18,928 nt of DNA from NCBI GenBank assembly GCA_023458835.1, contig JAEWWY010000571.1:1-18928 (forward strand). Reading direction: 5' to 3'. Under the pieces are notes generated by a model, which made no database searches, was not told the DNA's origin, and worked only from the letters and a program-made list of their open reading frames with translations. The position numbers and the translations under genes are program-made. Origin of the DNA: Bacillota bacterium. GTDB taxonomy: Bacteria > Bacillota > Clostridia > Christensenellales > Aristaeellaceae. Each line of letters starts with the position of its first letter. Position 1 is the stretch's first letter. Below are positions 15,831 through 18,928 of the stretch, in pieces.

Positions 15831-15863
15831 TCGAGAAAATGGCGCCCGACGCTGTTTTCTCGA
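15831..15863 (+). other. Strong hairpin between glmU and pth
   Basis: TCGAGAAAA (15831-15839) pairs perfectly with TTTTCTCGA (15855-15863). Two wobble pairs and three more pairs extend the stem to 14 bp around loop CCCGA. It ends 12 bases before the pth SD. A T-run (15871-15875) follows only after an AAGGCG stretch, so it is not a classical terminator. It may be an attenuator, a processing site or a stabilising hairpin. Confidence 0.5.
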
Positions 15864-15890
15864 AAAGGCGTTTTTGGAGGATTGCTTTTT

Positions 15891-16457
15891 ATGTTCTTGA
15901 TCGTGGGGCTGGGGAACCCGGGCTCAAAGTATGAGCATACCCGTCACAACGTTGGTTTCGACGTGGTGGAGATCCTCAGTCAGAAGCTGAACCTGCCTGT
16001 GGGCAGAACGAAGTGCCAGGCCCAGGTGGGCGAGGGGGCATATGAAGGCCAGCGCATCGCATTGTGCCGGCCCCAGACGTATATGAACCTGAGCGGCGCG
16101 AGCGTGCAGGCGCTGATGCACTGGTACAAGGTGCCGCCGGAAAACCTGCTGGTGATCTATGACGATGTGGACCTGCCTCCCGGCAAGCTAAGGGTAAGGC
16201 CTTCCGGAGGGCCCGGCACCCACAACGGCATGCGCTCCATTGTGGGCGAAATCGGCAGCGAGGCCTTTCCCCGCATCCGGGTGGGCATCGGCGACAAGCC
16301 GGAGGGATGGGAACTGGCCGATTGGGTTTTGTCCCATTACGCAGCCAAGGAAGAGCGGCAATTGGCCTTTGACGCCTATATGCTGGCGGCGGATGCGGCC
16401 CTATGCTTTGTGAAGGAAGGCGTCGAGGCCGCCATGCGCAAATACAACGGGAAATAA
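15891..16457 (+). CDS. pth: Peptidyl-tRNA hydrolase
   Basis: A 188-residue enzyme that frees tRNA from prematurely released peptidyl-tRNA. Seen: N-terminal FLIVGLGNPG (Asn9), TRHNVGF with catalytic His19, IYDDVDLPPG with the supporting aspartate near 91, and GTHNGMRS with Asn112. These match E. coli Asn10, His20, Asp93 and Asn114. Length is normal. ATG 15891 is preferred because GGAGG lies 10 bases upstream. The in-frame TTG 15882 is too close to that SD. Its place between glmU and mfd is the standard Firmicutes order with prs and ctc missing. Confidence 0.96.
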   Translation: MFLIVGLGNPGSKYEHTRHNVGFDVVEILSQKLNLPVGRTKCQAQVGEGAYEGQRIALCRPQTYMNLSGASVQALMHWYKVPPENLLVIYDDVDLPPGKLRVRPSGGPGTHNGMRSIVGEIGSEAFPRIRVGIGDKPEGWELADWVLSHYAAKEERQLAFDAYMLAADAALCFVKEGVEAAMRKYNGK

Positions 16458-16478
16458 TTCGAGAGGCAGCAAAAAAAG

Positions 16479-18928
16479 ATGCGGCAAGCATTGTTCTCTG
16501 TGCTCAAGGGAAACGATTCCTTTGCAAAGCTGCTGGACGGCGTGAAAAAAGAACAGGTTGTTTCCGTGTACGGCCTGTCGGAGGGGCAGCGGGCCTATAT
16601 AGCCGCCGCCCTCCACTTTGCTACGGGGCGGCAGGTGCTGCTGGTATTGAACAACGAGCTGAACTCCAACAGGGCGGCGGAGGATATCTCCCAACTGCTG
16701 GACGGGCGCTGCGCCGCGCTGCCTGCCCAGGAGCTGGAGTTTGGGCGCGGCGCGTCCAGCCATGAAAGCGCATGGCGGCGGCTGGAAACCCTGCACCGCG
16801 TTTTGCAGGGGGATGTGGCCGTGCTTTGCGCCCCGGCCGAAGCGCTGATGAACCGGCACATGGCCCCCCAGGTATTTAGGGAGGCCACCATCCGCCTTGT
16901 GCCCGGTGCACGCTTTGATCCCCAGGCATTGATCGAAAAGCTTGTAAAGAACGGGTATGAGCGGGTGAACATGGTGGAGGGCAAGGGGCAGTGCGCCTTG
17001 CGCGGCGCCATTATAGACGTGTATCCCCCCAGCGAGCCCAATGCCTTGCGCATGGAGTTCTTTGACGACGAGGTAGACTCCATCCGCACCTTTGACTGCA
17101 TCACCCAGCGCAGCATGCTCAAGCTCAAGGAAGCCGTTCTGCCGCCCGCCGCCGAAGTGCTGGTGGACGGCATCGACTGTCTGAAGGCGGCGGCGCGGAT
17201 GCGGGCCTGCCTTGCGCAGCGCGCCGGGACGGCGGAGGAAGCGCCAAGGCTCTACAGGGAGCTGCCGCCGCTGCCGGAAGATGATGAGGATGACCTGCCT
17301 TCCTTTTTTGAGGAGCACGCGCCGGCCGCAAAGCCCGCGCCCATGCAGCCGGGAACGGCGCTGGAGCGCCTGACGGCCCAAAGCCATGATGATGCCGACA
17401 GGCTGGAAAGCGGCTATCCCTTCCGCAGGATGCAGAACTGGATCCATGTGCTGTGCCCCGGGACGGTATCGCTGATGGCCTGGCTACCGGAGGCCATTCT
17501 CCTGATCGATCAGCCGGATCAGTTTCAGGACCGTATCACAGGCCGGACGCTGCATTTTCAGGAGGATTTCAAGACCGCCCTGGAGCGGGGCGAGGCTGTG
17601 GCGGCCCAGGCGGAGCTTTTGTTCGAATACGGCGATGTATTGAACCATTTGAAGGGGCGCACCACCGTCACCCTATCTGATTTTTTGCGTGGCATGGGTT
17701 CGCTTTCCCCAAGCGTACTGGTAGAAATGAACGGCGTGAATGCCCACGCTTACCAATCCAACCTCCGGGATCTTTCAGACGATTGCCTGAAATGGAAGGC
17801 GGAAGGGTACTGTACCGCGCTGCTTACAGGCGGGACGGCCAGGGGCAAGCGGCTGGAAAAGGCGCTGTCGGAAATGAACGTGCCCTGCCTGTTTACCGAA
17901 ACCTTGGAAAACAACCTGATCATCGGGGAAGTATTGCTCCTTCCGCTTACCCTTTCCAAGGGCTTTGTATGGCCGGAAATAAAGCTGGCCATCATCTCCG
18001 ACAGCGATATCTACGGCGCGGGCTACCGCAAGGCCCGCACAAGGCGCAACACGGGTGAGCGCATCGCCGCTTTTACGGACCTGAATACAGGCGATTACGT
18101 GGTGCACGAGACCCATGGTGTGGGCATCTACCAGGGGACCATCCGCCTGCAAAGCGAAGGTACCTACAGGGATTATCTGTACATCCAATACCAGGGCAAC
18201 GACAAGCTGTATGTGCCCACCGATCAATTGGACAGGGTGCAACGGTTCATCGGCTCCCAGGGGCAGCCGCCGAAGCTGAACAAGCTGGGCGGCGGCGAAT
18301 GGCAGCGGCAGAAGGCCAGGGTGAAGGCCGGTATCAAGGCCATGGCCTTTGATTTGCTTACGCTCTATGGCAAGCGGCAGGCACAGAAGGGCTATGCCTT
18401 TGCCAAGGACACCATTTGGCACCGCCAGTTTGAGGACAATTTCCCCTACGAGCTGACGCCGGACCAGCAGCAGAGCATACAGGATATCATGCGGGACATG
18501 GAATCGCCCACCAATATGGATAGGCTCCTGTGCGGTGACGTGGGCTACGGAAAAACGGAGGTGGCCTTGCGGGCGGCCTTCAAAGCCGTGATGGACAACA
18601 AGCAGGTAGCCTTTTTGGCCCCCACCACCATCCTGGCCCAGCAGCACTACAATACCATTCTCAAGCGCTTTGTGGGCTTTCCCGTCAACAGTGACGTTCT
18701 GAGCCGTTTCCGCGGGCCCAAGGAGCAGAAGGAAGTGCTTCAAAACCTGAAGGACGGCAAGGTCGACATTATCGTGGGCACCCACCGGCTGCTGAACAAG
18801 GATGTGGTCTTCCGTGACCTGGGGCTTTTGATCGTGGATGAGGAGCAGCGTTTTGGCGTAGGCCACAAGGAAATCATCAAGAATATGAAGACCACCATGG
18901 ACGTGCTGACGCTTTCTGCTACGCCTAT
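16479..18928 (+). CDS. mfd: Transcription-repair coupling factor Mfd, partial (3' end beyond window)
   Basis: The first 816 residues of Mfd, the DNA translocase that removes stalled RNA polymerase at lesions and recruits UvrA. The N-terminal UvrB-like module includes SVYGLSEGQRAYIAAAL (about 29-45) and ALRGAIIDVYPP. An acidic Pro-rich linker follows near 265-290 (PLPEDDEDDLPSFFEEH). The RNA-polymerase-interacting domain starts around 539 (DYVVHETHGVGIYQG). The helicase module shows Walker A GDVGYGKT (about 686-693), motif APTTILAQQH and DEEQ (about 787-790), ending in TLSATP where the window stops. The ATG has only a weak SD (AGAGG, about 12 bases away) and lies 21 bases after pth. About 300-350 residues are missing beyond the window. 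Confidence 0.96.
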   Translation, partial: MRQALFSVLKGNDSFAKLLDGVKKEQVVSVYGLSEGQRAYIAAALHFATGRQVLLVLNNELNSNRAAEDISQLLDGRCAALPAQELEFGRGASSHESAWRRLETLHRVLQGDVAVLCAPAEALMNRHMAPQVFREATIRLVPGARFDPQALIEKLVKNGYERVNMVEGKGQCALRGAIIDVYPPSEPNALRMEFFDDEVDSIRTFDCITQRSMLKLKEAVLPPAAEVLVDGIDCLKAAARMRACLAQRAGTAEEAPRLYRELPPLPEDDEDDLPSFFEEHAPAAKPAPMQPGTALERLTAQSHDDADRLESGYPFRRMQNWIHVLCPGTVSLMAWLPEAILLIDQPDQFQDRITGRTLHFQEDFKTALERGEAVAAQAELLFEYGDVLNHLKGRTTVTLSDFLRGMGSLSPSVLVEMNGVNAHAYQSNLRDLSDDCLKWKAEGYCTALLTGGTARGKRLEKALSEMNVPCLFTETLENNLIIGEVLLLPLTLSKGFVWPEIKLAIISDSDIYGAGYRKARTRRNTGERIAAFTDLNTGDYVVHETHGVGIYQGTIRLQSEGTYRDYLYIQYQGNDKLYVPTDQLDRVQRFIGSQGQPPKLNKLGGGEWQRQKARVKAGIKAMAFDLLTLYGKRQAQKGYAFAKDTIWHRQFEDNFPYELTPDQQQSIQDIMRDMESPTNMDRLLCGDVGYGKTEVALRAAFKAVMDNKQVAFLAPTTILAQQHYNTILKRFVGFPVNSDVLSRFRGPKEQKEVLQNLKDGKVDIIVGTHRLLNKDVVFRDLGLLIVDEEQRFGVGHKEIIKNMKTTMDVLTLSATP

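Noticed and set aside
16401..17447. A 348-codon minus-strand open frame opposite mfd, and a similar one at 17775-18866
   Set aside because: Both are antisense to conserved Mfd domains and show no domain or plausible start context.
1..18928. Search for tRNA, rRNA, CRISPR, insertion sequences, phage or defence genes
   Set aside because: No repeat arrays, transposase or integrase motifs, attachment-site repeats or RNA-gene cores were seen. All long plus/minus genes are explained by core or sporulation families.

Overview
The window looks like chromosomal core DNA from a spore-forming, fairly GC-rich member of the Clostridia, probably an uncultured Christensenellales- or Oscillospirales-type lineage. 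The taxon is an inference. The clues are spore-coat genes (cotJ), yqfC/yqfD, a Gram-positive PurR, SD-led genes with frequent GTG/TTG starts, and sigma-A-like promoters. I see no phage, insertion sequence, CRISPR array, tRNA or rRNA.

Layout. (1) 11-2427, plus: a Ppx/GppA phosphatase, then a separately promoted PrsA/SurA-like lipoprotein foldase ended by a strong terminator. (2) 2475-3442, minus: a two-gene cotJ spore-coat operon in which CotJA and CotJB are one polypeptide, with a sporulation-type promoter. (3) 3647-5209, minus: a sodium:solute symporter gene with its own promoter and terminator. (4) 5477-12194, plus: the conserved Firmicutes cluster yqfC-yqfD-phoH-pgpH-ybeY-cdd-era, tightly packed. 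dgkA is absent, ybeY and cdd are fused in frame, and a terminator directly follows era. (5) 12268-13580, plus: a single secreted DUF3048 (YerB-like) gene between its own promoter and terminator. (6) 13589-end, plus: purR-glmU-pth-mfd, preceded by a PurBox-like operator. mfd runs off the window. prs, common after glmU in other Firmicutes, is missing.

Together the genes cover spore formation (CotJ, YqfC/D), RNA and ribosome maturation (PhoH, YbeY, Era, Pth), c-di-AMP breakdown (PgpH), pyrimidine salvage (Cdd), purine control (PurR), cell-wall precursor supply (GlmU) and transcription-coupled repair (Mfd).

No wholly new system stands out. The points most worth a second look are a GlmU whose uridylyltransferase half has lost its catalytic motifs while every known acetyltransferase residue is kept, the YbeY-Cdd fusion, the CotJA-CotJB fusion beside a CotJC lacking its first metal-ligand glutamate, a parvulin domain split by a coiled-coil insert, and a PurBox that suggests purine control of the purR-glmU-pth-mfd operon. 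No gap between genes exceeds 300 bases.
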